NCBI GenBank assembly: GCA_030831125.1
Contig: JAURLQ010000009.1
Span: 1-36,307 of the forward strand
Reading direction: 5' to 3'
Source of the DNA: Gammaproteobacteria bacterium
GTDB taxonomy: Bacteria; Pseudomonadota; Gammaproteobacteria; Pseudomonadales; Pseudohongiellaceae
Length of the DNA: 36,307 nucleotides
The position numbers and the translations under genes were made by a program. The number at the start of each line of letters is the position of its first letter. Position 1 is the first letter of the stretch. Of the stretch, positions 8,326-17,508 are shown piece by piece. A model generated the notes under the pieces. That model searched no databases. It had not been told where the DNA came from and was given only the letters and a program-made list of their open reading frames with translations.

Positions 8326-10098
8326 ATGCGAACTCATTATTGTGGTGAACTTGATACAAGCCACATCGGACAGACTGTTACCTTGTGTGGCTGGGTACAC
8401 CGCCGCCGGGATCATGGAGGCGTAATCTTCCTTGATATGCGCGATCGTGACGGGCTGTCCCAGGTGGTAGTGGATCCGGACACCAAGGAAAGCTTTGCCA
8501 GGGCAGAACATGTACGTAGTGAATTTGTACTGCGTATTACCGGCCTGGTCCGTGCCCGTCCTACCGGAACAGAAAACAGGGATCTGGCATCGGGCGCCAT
8601 AGAACTGCTTTGCAGGGAACTGGAAGTGCTCAACAGTGCTGAAACGCCACCTTTCCAGCTGGATGAGCACACTGCTGTGAGTGAGGATGTTCGCCTGCGC
8701 AGCCGATTCATAGACCTGCGTCGGCCGGAAATGCAGAATCGCCTGAGAATGCGATCCAGTGTTACAAGTACCGTCCGTAACTTCCTGGACAGCCACGGCT
8801 TTCTCGACATAGAAACTCCGATACTTACACGGGCAACACCGGAAGGTGCGCGTGACTATCTGGTGCCCAGCCGTACCCATCCGGGCAAGTTTTTCGCCTT
8901 GCCGCAATCTCCCCAGCTGTTCAAACAGCTTCTGATGGTTGCCGGTATGGATCGTTATTACCAGATTGCAAAGTGTTTCAGGGATGAAGACCTCAGGGCT
9001 GATCGGCAACCGGAATTTACCCAGATCGATATCGAAACCTCATTCATGACCGAAGAACAGATTATGGCCCTGATGGAGCAGATGATTCGCGAGTTGTTCA
9101 GCAAGCATCTGGGTATTTCTTTGCCTGAGTTTCCCAGAATGCCCTATTCGGAAGCAGTGAGCCGCTTCGGTATAGATCGTCCGGATCTGCGTATTCCAAT
9201 GGAATTCACCGACATTGCCGATCTGATGAAAGCTGTGGAATTCAAGGTTTTCAATGGCCCGGCAAATGATCCGCAAAGCCGGGTTGTTGCCATGAGGGTG
9301 CCTGGTGGTGCTGAAAAAATCAGTCGCAAGCAGGTGGATGCCTATGGTGACTATGTGGGGCAGTACGGTGCCAGGGGCCTTGCCTGGATCAAGATCAACG
9401 ATCTTTCAGCGGGTATGGAAGGTCTGCAGTCTCCCATAATCAAGTTCATGCCTGAAACCGTAGTGAACCAGGTGCTGCAGCGCACAGGTGCGCAGACAGG
9501 TGATCTGGTGTTCTTTGGTGCTGACAAGGCAAAAATTGTCAATGAGGCGCTTGGTGCGCTGAGGGTCAAGGTCGGACTGGATCTGGGTATGCTCGAATGT
9601 GAATGGGCACCTGTATGGGTTGTCGATTTCCCGATGTTCGAACAAGACAAGGATGGTAATGTCACTTCTGTGCATCATCCCTTTACTGCCCCGTCCTGTT
9701 CGCCCCAGGAACTGGAAGCGAACCCGTTGGCTGCGCTCTCCAGGGCTTATGACATGGTGCTCAATGGCACTGAGCTCGGTGGTGGCTCCATTCGTATCAA
9801 CAGGGAAGAAATGCAGCAGGCTGTGTTCAGGATCCTTGGGATAGGCCCCGAAGAAGCGGAAGAGAAATTCGGTTTCCTTCTCAATGCACTCAAATACGGT
9901 GCGCCACCTCATGGCGGGCTTGCCTTCGGACTTGACCGTCTGGTGATGATGATGACGGGATCACACTCCATCCGGGATGTCATTGCCTTTCCGAAAACCC
10001 AGTCGGCAGCTTGCCCGCTGACTGAAGCACCCGGTGCTGTCCCCCAGAAACAGTTGCGCGAACTCAACATCCGTCTGCGAGAACAGATAACCGAGTGA
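8326..10098 (+). CDS. aspS: Aspartyl-tRNA synthetase, probably non-discriminating (Asp/Asn)
   Basis: Class II aspartyl-tRNA synthetase of 590 residues, the bacterial length. An N-terminal OB-fold anticodon-binding domain (about 1-105) is followed by the catalytic core with motif 2 [18 protein letters not shown] (about 218-235), an inserted GAD domain (about 285-410) and motif 3 [12 protein letters not shown] (about 530). The anticodon domain reads [11 protein letters not shown], with His at residue 30; discriminating E. coli AspRS has Leu at this place, while non-discriminating P. aeruginosa AspRS has His. The enzyme may therefore also make Asp-tRNA-Asn for conversion by GatCAB, which is inference. 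The ATG at 8326 has AGGA 9 nt upstream. ruvC follows directly; the usual intervening yebC is missing. Confidence 0.96.
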   Translation: MRTHYCGELDTSHIGQTVTLCGWVHRRRDHGGVIFLDMRDRDGLSQVVVDPDTKESFARAEHVRSEFVLRITGLVRARPTGTENRDLASGAIELLCRELEVLNSAETPPFQLDEHTAVSEDVRLRSRFIDLRRPEMQNRLRMRSSVTSTVRNFLDSHGFLDIETPILTRATPEGARDYLVPSRTHPGKFFALPQSPQLFKQLLMVAGMDRYYQIAKCFRDEDLRADRQPEFTQIDIETSFMTEEQIMALMEQMIRELFSKHLGISLPEFPRMPYSEAVSRFGIDRPDLRIPMEFTDIADLMKAVEFKVFNGPANDPQSRVVAMRVPGGAEKISRKQVDAYGDYVGQYGARGLAWIKINDLSAGMEGLQSPIIKFMPETVVNQVLQRTGAQTGDLVFFGADKAKIVNEALGALRVKVGLDLGMLECEWAPVWVVDFPMFEQDKDGNVTSVHHPFTAPSCSPQELEANPLAALSRAYDMVLNGTELGGGSIRINREEMQQAVFRILGIGPEEAEEKFGFLLNALKYGAPPHGGLAFGLDRLVMMMTGSHSIRDVIAFPKTQSAACPLTEAPGAVPQKQLRELNIRLREQITE

Positions 10099-10117
10099 CC
10101 AACAGGAAACCATAAAA

Positions 10118-10642
10118 GTGGCAGTCATTCTCGGCATCGACCCCGGCTCAAGACATTGCGGCTACGGTGTGATCAATGCCGTGGGGTCGAAACTGGAGTA
10201 CATGGCCAGTGGTGTCATCAGGGTGAGCACACTGCCTTTCCCTGACCGGCTGCAGGTCATATTCACCGAGTTGTCGGCCATCATTGATGAGTATCATCCT
10301 TCTGAAGCTGCAATCGAGGAAGTTTTTGTCGGCAAGAGCAATGTGTCGGCCCTGAAGCTAGGGCAGGCCAGGGGGGCTGCGATGGTCGCCTGCAGCAATC
10401 GCAATCTTCCCATCCATGAATATGGTGCCCGCAAGGTCAAGAAGGCGCTGGTTGGCAGTGGACAGGCAGACAAGAAGCAGGTGCAACACATGATTACCAC
10501 CTTGTTGCGCCTTTCCAGAGCGCCTTCCCAGGATGCCGCTGATGCACTTTCTGTGGCAGTGTGTCATGCTCACACACAGCATTCACTTATCCGTATGGCA
10601 GGCGTTCGCACAAGCCGGCGGGGCAGAATGGTTGGACACTGA
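10118..10642 (+). CDS. ruvC: Holliday-junction endonuclease RuvC
   Basis: RNase H-fold nuclease that cuts Holliday junctions symmetrically during recombinational repair. The protein has 174 residues (E. coli 173). Four catalytic acids are visible and each is shifted by one from E. coli: Asp8 in GIDPGS, Glu67 in AAIEE, and Asp139 and Asp142 in QDAADA. The start is GTG at 10118 with AGGAA about 10 nt upstream; it yields the canonical MAVILGIDPG opening. The gene lies 19 bp after aspS and 87 bp before ruvA, in a likely aspS-ruvC-ruvA-ruvB transcription unit. Confidence 0.97.
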   Translation: MAVILGIDPGSRHCGYGVINAVGSKLEYMASGVIRVSTLPFPDRLQVIFTELSAIIDEYHPSEAAIEEVFVGKSNVSALKLGQARGAAMVACSNRNLPIHEYGARKVKKALVGSGQADKKQVQHMITTLLRLSRAPSQDAADALSVAVCHAHTQHSLIRMAGVRTSRRGRMVGH

Positions 10643-10729
10643 GTGATATCTTGCCGTTTCAGTTCCAACATTAAACCGGGTCATTGAACTGACCCACGGA
10701 AACAACCGGGGAACAGGTACTTCAACCAG

Positions 10730-11353
10730 ATGATTGGGCGATTGCAGGGTGTCCTGCTGGAAATATCCGGGAGCGGAGTGCTGATAGTTGTCCATGGAGT
10801 GGGCTATGAAGTGGAAATCCCTGAAAGCACGCTGATGCAGTTGCCTGAAACCGGTACAGAGCTGGTTCTGCATACTCACTTTATTGTGCGTGAGGATGCG
10901 CAACACCTCTATGGATTTACCTCCACGCGTGATCGCAGCCTTTTCAGGATGCTGCTCAAGGTCAATGGTGTGGGACCAAAAATGGCACTGGGACTGCTTT
11001 CGAGCATGGATGTTGAAACTTTTGTTACCTGTGTGCACAAAAATGATGTCAATGCTCTGGTAAAGCTGCCGGGTGTTGGCAAGAAAACCGCTGAAAGACT
11101 GTTGATTGAAATGCGAGACCGGCTTGCCCACTGGGAATTTGCACCGGGTAGCGGAACCTCAAGGCAGGACAGGGTGTCTATTGAGGGAAATGCTGCGTTG
11201 CAGGAAGCAGAATCTGCGCTTGTTTCCCTGGGATACAAACCTTTGGAGGCCAGCAGGGCGCTGGTCCATGCCGAAGCACAGCTTCGGGAGAAAGGAGAAG
11301 TGCTTACAACCGAAGCGCTTGTCAGGGCTGGTCTCAGGTATCTTGGCAAGTGA
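10730..11353 (+). CDS. ruvA: Holliday-junction branch-migration protein RuvA
   Basis: RuvA tetramers bind the four-way junction and load RuvB hexamers for branch migration. The protein has 207 residues (E. coli 203). It opens with MIGRLQGVLLE and an N-terminal OB fold (about 1-64). Two helix-hairpin-helix motifs follow (VNGVGPKMAL at about 76-85 and LPGVGKKTAERLL at about 111-123). A flexible linker leads to the small C-terminal domain that contacts RuvB (about 158-207). The ATG at 10730 gives the family N-terminus. ruvB begins 28 bp downstream. Confidence 0.97.
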   Translation: MIGRLQGVLLEISGSGVLIVVHGVGYEVEIPESTLMQLPETGTELVLHTHFIVREDAQHLYGFTSTRDRSLFRMLLKVNGVGPKMALGLLSSMDVETFVTCVHKNDVNALVKLPGVGKKTAERLLIEMRDRLAHWEFAPGSGTSRQDRVSIEGNAALQEAESALVSLGYKPLEASRALVHAEAQLREKGEVLTTEALVRAGLRYLGK

Positions 11354-11381
11354 CAGGCATTAACTGGATAAAATCATAGTG

Positions 11382-12458
11382 ATGCGTGAAGAAGACCGTT
11401 TGATCACAGCCGGAACAGACAGCGCCGAAGCAAGACATGATCGCGCCATCAGGCCTGTTCGACTGTCCGATTATATCGGGCAGGATGCAGTCAAGGCCCA
11501 GATGGAAATCTTCATCAGTGCAGCACGCAAGCGTGGTGAATCACTCGACCATACCCTGATCTTCGGACCGCCCGGCCTTGGTAAAACCACGCTTTCCCAC
11601 ATAATCGCCAATGAAATGGGGGTTTCCCTCAAAAGTACTTCCGGTCCTGTGCTTGAAAAAGCCGGAGATCTGGCAGCATTGCTTACCAACCTGGAAGAGG
11701 GCGACGTCCTGTTCATTGACGAAATCCATCGCCTGAACCCGGTAATAGAAGAAATTCTCTACCCGGCAATGGAAGATTATCAGCTCGACATCATGATCGG
11801 AGATGGACCTGCCGCACGCTCGCTCAAGCTGGAACTGCCACCTTTTACCCTCGTAGGAGCCACCACCAGGGCCGGATTACTCACATCACCACTGCGAGAC
11901 CGCTTTGGCATAGTGCAGAGACTGGAATTCTATACTGTTGAACAGCTCACCAGGATTGTGGCCCGCTCAGCCGAAATCCTGCAGACCCATTGTGATGAAG
12001 AAGGGGCTGCAGAAATTGCACGTCGTTCACGCGGCACTCCCCGCATAGCCAACCGGCTCCTGCGAAGGGTGCGGGATTTTACCGAAGTCAGGAGCGATGG
12101 CAGAATTTCCAGGGATCAGGCAGCAGAAGCGCTGGACATGCTGAGTGTAGACCGCAATGGCTTTGATCATCTGGACAGGCGACTGTTGATGACCATTATC
12201 GAAAAATTTGATGGTGGTCCGGTTGGTGCAGAAAGTATCGCCGCCGCTATCAGCGAGGAAAGGAGCACCATAGAGGATGTGCTGGAACCTTATCTCATCC
12301 AGCAGGGTTTCATCCACCGGACACCAAGAGGGCGCATGGTGACCCAATTCGCCTACCGCCATTTCGGTCTTAAACCCAGAGATCCCGACAATAAATCAGG
12401 CAAGGGACTGGAAGGTGGCAGTATTGCTGCATCAACCGACCTGTTCAGTAACGAGTAA
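11382..12458 (+). CDS. ruvB: Holliday-junction branch-migration ATPase RuvB
   Basis: AAA+ motor of the RuvAB complex, 358 residues. Walker A is [10 protein letters not shown] (about residue 62) and Walker B is LFIDEIHR (about residue 110). Sensor 1 is VGATTRAG and the arginine finger lies in [10 protein letters not shown]-terminal winged helix ends in [13 protein letters not shown] and YRHFGL. I chose the ATG at 11382; a GTG immediately before it (11379) would add one residue. Most gammaproteobacteria of this synteny type have ybgC next, but here tolQ follows after 40 bp. Confidence 0.97.
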   Translation: MREEDRLITAGTDSAEARHDRAIRPVRLSDYIGQDAVKAQMEIFISAARKRGESLDHTLIFGPPGLGKTTLSHIIANEMGVSLKSTSGPVLEKAGDLAALLTNLEEGDVLFIDEIHRLNPVIEEILYPAMEDYQLDIMIGDGPAARSLKLELPPFTLVGATTRAGLLTSPLRDRFGIVQRLEFYTVEQLTRIVARSAEILQTHCDEEGAAEIARRSRGTPRIANRLLRRVRDFTEVRSDGRISRDQAAEALDMLSVDRNGFDHLDRRLLMTIIEKFDGGPVGAESIAAAISEERSTIEDVLEPYLIQQGFIHRTPRGRMVTQFAYRHFGLKPRDPDNKSGKGLEGGSIAASTDLFSNE

Positions 12459-12498
12459 AGTATCAACCCTGGAATTTGAGTAGGTAACAGAGGACTGC

Positions 12499-13203
12499 AT
12501 GAACGAATCGTTAAGTATCTGGAGTTTGATTCTCGGCGCAACATTGCCAGTACAGCTGGTCATGGTTTGCCTGTTGGTTATGTCGGTGCTCTCCTGGGTA
12601 ATCATTGTCCAGAAATGGCTGGTCATCAATGATGCCGATACTGAAGTCTTCAATTTTGAAAAGCGATTCTGGTCCGGCATGGATCTCAGCCAACTGTACC
12701 GTGAAGGGACCAGCAAACAGAAGGGCAATACTGCTGTCATCGGCATGGAAAACCTCTTTCGCAGCGGATTCAAGGAGTTCACCAGGTTACGCCAGCAGCC
12801 CGGAATTGATTCCGATGCCGTGATGGAGGGCTCCCAGCGCGCCATGCGGGTTGCGCTGGCCAGGGAGGAAAAAGTACTCGAAAAACACATTGCACTGTTG
12901 GCTACAGTGGCTTCGGTCTCGCCCTATATCGGATTGTTTGGTACCGTTTGGGGCATCATGGATTCGTTCATCGGACTGGCAAATCAGAGTCAGGCGTCCC
13001 TGGCAGTGGTAGCCCCCGGTATCGCGGAAGCGCTGATAGCCACCGCGATGGGCCTTTTTGCCGCCATTCCGGCCGTGCTGGCCTACAATCGCTACTCTTC
13101 CAAGGTTGATTCCATCATTCACAGCTACTATACCTTCCTGGATGAGTTCTCCAGCATTCTGCATCGCCAGGCCCACAGCAAGCGCAGCGCGGAGCGTGCC
13201 TGA
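12499..13203 (+). CDS. tolQ: Tol-Pal system proton-channel subunit TolQ
   Basis: Inner-membrane protein homologous to ExbB and MotA. It forms the proton channel with TolR that energises TolA for outer-membrane constriction at division. The protein has 234 residues (E. coli 230). One N-terminal membrane helix lies at about 16-37. A cytoplasmic loop and two further helices (about 136-160 and 168-192) carry the family motifs SPYIGLFGTVWGIMDSF and APGIAEALIATAMGLFAAIPAV. AGAGGA precedes the ATG by 5 nt. The stop overlaps tolR as TGATG, so TolQ and TolR are probably translated together. Confidence 0.97.
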   Translation: MNESLSIWSLILGATLPVQLVMVCLLVMSVLSWVIIVQKWLVINDADTEVFNFEKRFWSGMDLSQLYREGTSKQKGNTAVIGMENLFRSGFKEFTRLRQQPGIDSDAVMEGSQRAMRVALAREEKVLEKHIALLATVASVSPYIGLFGTVWGIMDSFIGLANQSQASLAVVAPGIAEALIATAMGLFAAIPAVLAYNRYSSKVDSIIHSYYTFLDEFSSILHRQAHSKRSAERA

Positions 13204-13646
13204 TGGATATAAATCGTCCTGGTCGTCGCAAGCCGATGGCTGAAATAAACATGGTGCCACTGATAGATGTGATGCTGGTGCTGCTCATAGTTTTCATGGT
13301 CACAGCACCATTGATTACCCAGGGTATCAAGATAGACCTGCCCCAAGCGGATGCTGAGCCAATGGAGGAATCTGAGGAAGAAACACTGGTGGTTTCCATC
13401 AATGCGGAAGGCCAGTATTTCATCAATCTGGGTGAGGTCAGTGCCGAGAACCCGGAACCGGTTACGCTGGAGCAGATCGGTGAGCAGGTGACCAAGATCA
13501 TGGACGCCAATCCGGCTGTCCCGGTTTATCTGGAAGGCGATGCCGGTATTGAATATGGGCTTGTCACCGGTTTGATGGCAGTGCTGGAAGATGCCGGTGT
13601 ACCCAATATCGCCCTGATAACCCGCCCACCCGGACTCGAGAATTGA
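13203..13646 (+). CDS. tolR: Tol-Pal system channel subunit TolR
   Basis: Partner of TolQ, homologous to ExbD. The protein has 147 residues with a single membrane helix (about 18-38) starting with the essential aspartate (Asp22 in MVPLIDVMLVLL, equivalent to E. coli Asp23). The periplasmic domain runs to about residue 140, followed by a short tail. The start overlaps the tolQ stop, and tolA follows after 17 bp, so this is an operonic gene with conserved order. Confidence 0.96.
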   Translation: MDINRPGRRKPMAEINMVPLIDVMLVLLIVFMVTAPLITQGIKIDLPQADAEPMEESEEETLVVSINAEGQYFINLGEVSAENPEPVTLEQIGEQVTKIMDANPAVPVYLEGDAGIEYGLVTGLMAVLEDAGVPNIALITRPPGLEN

Positions 13647-13663
13647 GAATCAGGCCCTGATTC

Positions 13664-14497
13664 ATGATGAACCTGTTGCTCAAATATGAAGGATATCCGC
13701 CAGCCGTGGTGGCAGCCTTGTGCCTGCACGCCTTGCTGCTGTGGATAATATTCGAGAAGGAGTTCGAACCTTCCGATTTAGTGCAGATAGACCAGCCCAT
13801 GTATGTTGCAGCAAGCTCTGTGAAGCAGAACCCGCAGCAGCTCAGGCGCATAGAACAGCTACAGCAGCAGCGCCAGCGAGAGGCCGATGAGCAGCGCCGA
13901 CGGGAAGCAGAACAGCAGGCTGCCAGAGAGCGGGAAGCACAGGCGCAGCGGGCCCGGGAACAGGAAGCAGAACAACGTAGACTTGCTGAACAGCGTCAGC
14001 AGGAACAGCAACGTCAGCAGGCAGAGGAGCGGCAAAGACTGGCCCAGCAGGAAGCAGAGCGCCAGGCCAGGGAGCGGGCGGCAGCTGAAGAAGCCGAAAG
14101 GCGCAGATTACTGGCTGAACAGCAGCAACAGGCAGCTGAAGCTGCAGAACGGCAACGTCTGGCGCAACAGTCCGAGGCCCAGGCTGCTGAAAACAATATT
14201 GTCAGCCAGTATGTTTCGATTATTCATGATCTGGTCCAGCAAAACTGGATCATTCCACCCAGTGCACGGTGCAATATGGTGGCAGTGGTGGAAATACGCC
14301 TGACACCTGTTGGGGATATCGTGTCCAATACGATTTCCCAGAGCAGTGGAGATGCGACATTTGACCGCTCGGTACTGCAGGCGGTCGACCGTGTTGGCAG
14401 CTTTCCTGAAGTCAAGGAATTGCCGAACCCCGTATTTGAGAGAAATTTCAGACGCTTTACTTTGACCTTCCAGCCACAGGACCTGTTACGATGCTGA
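13664..14497 (+). CDS. tolA: Tol-Pal system trans-periplasmic linker TolA
   Basis: TolA is anchored in the inner membrane, interacts with TolQR and reaches across the periplasm to TolB/Pal. The 277 residues are short for the family (E. coli 421). A membrane helix spans about 13-31. A long Gln/Glu/Ala/Arg-rich helical region (about 50-175), made of imperfect QRQQ/AEEAERQR-type repeats, is the periplasmic stalk. The C-terminal domain III (about 180-277) includes a conserved Cys (CNMVAVVEIRL) and ends ...DLLRC. His22 of the TolA SxxxH membrane motif is present, but the Ser four residues before it is Ala18. The two consecutive ATGs make the start ambiguous by one codon. The end overlaps tolB by 7 bp. 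Confidence 0.94.
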   Translation: MMNLLLKYEGYPPAVVAALCLHALLLWIIFEKEFEPSDLVQIDQPMYVAASSVKQNPQQLRRIEQLQQQRQREADEQRRREAEQQAAREREAQAQRAREQEAEQRRLAEQRQQEQQRQQAEERQRLAQQEAERQARERAAAEEAERRRLLAEQQQQAAEAAERQRLAQQSEAQAAENNIVSQYVSIIHDLVQQNWIIPPSARCNMVAVVEIRLTPVGDIVSNTISQSSGDATFDRSVLQAVDRVGSFPEVKELPNPVFERNFRRFTLTFQPQDLLRC

Positions 14498-15807
14498 AAA
14501 CCCTGTACCGCAGCTTTTTTGTAATTCTGCTGTGCCCCCAACTGCTCTTCGGGCAGCAGGTGCTCAATATTGTCATCACCCAGGGTGTTGATAACCCCGT
14601 TCCCATTGCCATAGTGCCCTTTGCCTGGGAAGGATTCGGGGTGTTGCCTGAGAATGTGACCGACGTTATTGGCAGCAATCTCCGCAACAGCGGGGAATTC
14701 CGCACCATTGAAGAACGAAACATGCTGAGCACACCCCATGAAGAGCGTGAAGTGTTCTATCGGGACTGGTCATTTCTTGGCGCAGATTATCTGCTTGTGG
14801 GCAAGATCATGCGTTCCAGTGGCAGTAACCTGATGCAGGTGCAGTATGAACTGTTTGACGTGGTTCGGCAGACTCGCATGGTGGGAGAAGTCATCAGCGG
14901 GTCCGAAAGCCAGCTGCGTGACATATCCCACCAGATCAGTGATGTGGTTTACGAGCAGATAACCGGTGTCAGGGGGGCATTCGCGACCAAGATCCTCTAT
15001 GTGACCTCCCAGCGGCGCTCCGAGACCGACACCGATTACCAGCTGAATATTTCCGATGCTGATGGAGGTCGTCCCCAGGTGCTGCTCAGTTCCAGGGAGC
15101 CCATCATGTCACCAACATGGTCTCCTGACGCCAGCCAGATTGCCTATGTCAGTTTTGAGGACCGGTATCCAAGAATCTATATCCAGGATCTTGCCACGGG
15201 TAACCGTGAGAAAATCACGGAATTTCCGGGGTTGAACAGCTCTCCGGTGTGGTCGCCGGATGGATCAATGATGGCCATGGTCCTGTCCATGGACGGAAAT
15301 CCTGATATCTATGTCATGGATTTGCGCACCCGTGAGTTACGCAAGGTTACAACGCATTTTGCCATTGATGTAGAGCCGAGCTGGACCCCGGACAGCAAGT
15401 CCATAATCTACACATCCGAGCAGGGAGGTGCCAACAGGCCCCAGATCTATCAGGTGGACCTGGAAACCGGATGGACAGAAAGAGTCACATTCCAGGGAGT
15501 CTACAATTCCAAGGGCAGCCTGCTGCAGGATGGCAATAACCTGATCATGATTCACAGGGAAGATACCAGTGACAGTTACCATCTGGTCATCCAGAATCTT
15601 GAAAGGGGCACTATCCGATTTCTTACCGATACCCAACTTGATGAATCTCCCACAGTTGCACCAAATGCGAGTATGATCCTTTATGCTTCAAAAGAGGGGG
15701 ATCGCGGAGTTCTCAATGCTGTTTCAATCGACGGCAGGGTGAAGTTCCAGCTTCCGGTGGATCAGGGAGATGTCAGGGAACCCGCGTGGTCACCCTTTCT
15801 CGATTAA
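14491..15807 (+). CDS. tolB: Tol-Pal system periplasmic beta-propeller TolB
   Basis: Periplasmic protein that binds Pal and the TolA C-terminal domain. The 438 residues start with a Sec signal peptide (MLKTLYRSFFVILLCPQLLFG, cleavage about residue 21-22). An alpha/beta N-terminal domain (about 25-165) follows, then a six-bladed propeller (about 170-435) with typical repeats such as SPTWSPDASQIAYVS, SSPVWSPDGSMMAMV and EPSWTPDSKSIIYTS. It overlaps tolA by 7 bp. A 136-bp gap with its own promoter separates it from pal. Confidence 0.97.
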   Translation: MLKTLYRSFFVILLCPQLLFGQQVLNIVITQGVDNPVPIAIVPFAWEGFGVLPENVTDVIGSNLRNSGEFRTIEERNMLSTPHEEREVFYRDWSFLGADYLLVGKIMRSSGSNLMQVQYELFDVVRQTRMVGEVISGSESQLRDISHQISDVVYEQITGVRGAFATKILYVTSQRRSETDTDYQLNISDADGGRPQVLLSSREPIMSPTWSPDASQIAYVSFEDRYPRIYIQDLATGNREKITEFPGLNSSPVWSPDGSMMAMVLSMDGNPDIYVMDLRTRELRKVTTHFAIDVEPSWTPDSKSIIYTSEQGGANRPQIYQVDLETGWTERVTFQGVYNSKGSLLQDGNNLIMIHREDTSDSYHLVIQNLERGTIRFLTDTQLDESPTVAPNASMILYASKEGDRGVLNAVSIDGRVKFQLPVDQGDVREPAWSPFLD

Positions 15808-15899
15808 TCATCGCTGAACGGGATCAGCAATTGAATTGAAAAAAAATGGCCAAAATGGCCCCCAGGGTCTTGTTACTGTAGTCAAAACCTTAGAAAATA

Positions 15900-15928
15900 T
15901 TGCCGCAATTTTTGCCAACGCATAATAA
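15900..15928 (+). promoter_or_regulatory. Predicted sigma-70 promoter for pal
   Basis: -35 TTGCCG (15900-15905), a 17-bp spacer and -10 TAATAA (15923-15928). This is followed by a GAGGAG ribosome site and the pal ATG at 15944. It could allow pal to be made in excess of the other Tol proteins. Confidence 0.55.
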
Positions 15929-15943
15929 ACACGAGGAGTTTGT

Positions 15944-16456
15944 ATGCAAACCAACACCGTACTGAAACTTGGTATAACTGCTTTGTTGTCGGTAACAATA
16001 GCAGCTTGTTCTTCCAATGATACCGATGGTTCAGCTGGTACAGAAACGGTGTCTACAACCCCGCCTGCAACATCTGCACCGGTTAATAACCCTCAGCCTA
16101 CTGCCGCTGAGCTGGAGCAGCAGCGTTTAATGGCGACCAGAATTTTCTATTTTGAGTTCGATCGTAGTGATCTGAGTGCAGAGGCCCGTACGGCTCTTGT
16201 AGCCCATGCCAACTATCTGAAAGCCAATCCGGGTCAGCGTTACCGTCTGGAAGGCCATGCAGATGAGCGTGGTACACGCGAATACAACCTTGCACTCGGC
16301 GAGCGCCGTGCCCAGGCAGTTGAGCGTTATCTGCAGGTGCAGGGTGTTTCTGCCAGCCAGCTTGAAACGATAAGCTACGGTGAAGAAAGACCTGCCCAGC
16401 AGGGTACTACTGAAGCGGCTTACTCACGTAACCGTCGCGTGGAAATCGTACAGTAA
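15944..16456 (+). CDS. pal: Peptidoglycan-associated lipoprotein Pal
   Basis: Outer-membrane lipoprotein that binds peptidoglycan and, in turn, TolB/TolA. The 170 residues have a lipoprotein signal ending in TIAAC, with lipidated Cys22. A Ser/Thr/Pro-rich linker runs to about residue 55. The OmpA-type peptidoglycan-binding domain contains [32 protein letters not shown] and SYGEERP, and ends RNRRVEIVQ. The residue after the Cys is Ser, consistent with outer-membrane sorting. A strong GAGGAG ribosome site lies 6 nt before the ATG, and an intrinsic terminator follows about 60 bp after the stop. Confidence 0.97.
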   Translation: MQTNTVLKLGITALLSVTIAACSSNDTDGSAGTETVSTTPPATSAPVNNPQPTAAELEQQRLMATRIFYFEFDRSDLSAEARTALVAHANYLKANPGQRYRLEGHADERGTREYNLALGERRAQAVERYLQVQGVSASQLETISYGEERPAQQGTTEAAYSRNRRVEIVQ

Positions 16457-16516
16457 GCTGTCAGTACAGTCTGATGGGCGCATTGTCTTGAGTTCTGCGC
16501 TGAAAGCTTTAAAGTC

Positions 16517-16543
16517 AAGCCGGGTTCGCCCGGCTTTTTTTTT
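16517..16543 (+). terminator. Rho-independent terminator after pal
   Basis: An 8-bp stem AAGCCGGG/CCCGGCTT with a stable TTCG tetraloop runs into a tract of nine T (16535-16543, its first two T in the stem). This is a textbook terminator closing the tol-pal unit; cpoB begins about 50 bp later. Confidence 0.92.
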
Positions 16544-16591
16544 CCGGTGCCATAATTGCGGCATCATACAGCTGAAATCGGGAGTAAAGTC

Positions 16592-17443
16592 ATGCGTGGT
16601 CTGATCATTACCTTTTTGAGTATTGCCAGTAGCCAGTTGCTGGCCCAGGTTCCCGTTGTCGAAGCTGGTGTAAATGGTGGACCGTCGCGTGTGGCGCCGG
16701 TAGCGCAGCAAAATCAAAGTGGCGGCAACGATCTGCTGCTGAGCATGTACAACCAGCTCGAAGCCCTGCAGGGAGAAATGCAGACCCTGCGTGGCATAGT
16801 GGAAGAGCAGGGCTATCAGCTCAGACAGTTGCAGCAGGAATCCCTTGACCGTTATCTGGACCTTGACCAGAGGCTAAGTGCAGCCAGCACCATAGCGACC
16901 CAGCCAGGTCAATTACCCGTCACTGGAGTAACATCCCCCACACCGGGGACAAGCAGCCAAACATCACCTCAATCGGGTATTCAGGGTATTGCTAATGGCA
17001 CCGGGGCAGCTATCAGCGTGGTTACACCGATAGCACAGACAGGTAACGCCAGTGCCGATACCACTGCTCTCAATGATGATGAGTTGTACAACTCTGCGCT
17101 GAATCTGTTGCTGGAAGAACGGCGCTATGAGGAGTCGGTTACCCAGTTCCAGCAGTACATCGATGTCTATCCCCAGGGAAGAAGATATACCAATGCCCTC
17201 TACTGGCAGGGGGAAGCCCTTATTCTGCTGCAAAGACTGCCACAGGCGCGTGATGTGTTCATGAAACTGATGAATGAATATCCACAGGATGCCAAAACCC
17301 CGGGGGCCATGCTCAAACTCGGTGTGGTTTACAGCCAGATGGGTAATCGTGCCCAGGCTGAGCAGCTGTGGCGGGATCTGCCTGCCCGTTACCCCCAGAG
17401 TAGTCCGGAAATCAGGGAAGCAGAGCGCTTTCTGCAGCAATAG
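16592..17443 (+). CDS. cpoB: Cell-division coordinator CpoB (YbgF)
   Basis: Periplasmic Tol-Pal-associated protein that links outer-membrane constriction with septal peptidoglycan synthesis. The 283 residues begin with a signal peptide (MRGLIITFLSIASSQLLA, cleavage before QVP at about 18). A coiled-coil trimerisation segment (about 45-95) follows, then a Thr/Ser/Gly-rich linker (about 100-160) and a C-terminal set of TPR repeats (about 165-283) starting LYNSALNLLLEERRYEESVTQFQQYI. I chose the ATG at 16592, with GGGAG 8 nt upstream and a proper signal peptide. An in-frame ATG at 16556 would spoil the signal sequence and sits almost on the terminator. Confidence 0.93.
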   Translation: MRGLIITFLSIASSQLLAQVPVVEAGVNGGPSRVAPVAQQNQSGGNDLLLSMYNQLEALQGEMQTLRGIVEEQGYQLRQLQQESLDRYLDLDQRLSAASTIATQPGQLPVTGVTSPTPGTSSQTSPQSGIQGIANGTGAAISVVTPIAQTGNASADTTALNDDELYNSALNLLLEERRYEESVTQFQQYIDVYPQGRRYTNALYWQGEALILLQRLPQARDVFMKLMNEYPQDAKTPGAMLKLGVVYSQMGNRAQAEQLWRDLPARYPQSSPEIREAERFLQQ

Positions 17444-17508
17444 TCTGCAATCGGCCAGCTACCACTGTAAAACCTGACACTGCATTCGGAACATCCGGGC
17501 AAATTCCA

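Noticed and set aside
8233-9009. Minus-strand frame of 258 codons opposite aspS
   Set aside because: It overlaps the start of a well-conserved aspS and shows no recognisable domain.
13850-14180. Repetitive sequence in tolA considered as a tandem-repeat or CRISPR-like array
   Set aside because: The repeats are irregular and in frame, encode the Gln/Glu/Ala/Arg-rich TolA stalk, and have no spacer structure.
15840-15865. ATGGCC repeats after tolB, considered as a terminator
   Set aside because: The stem would be only about 4 bp (GGCC) and is not followed by a T tract on the plus strand.
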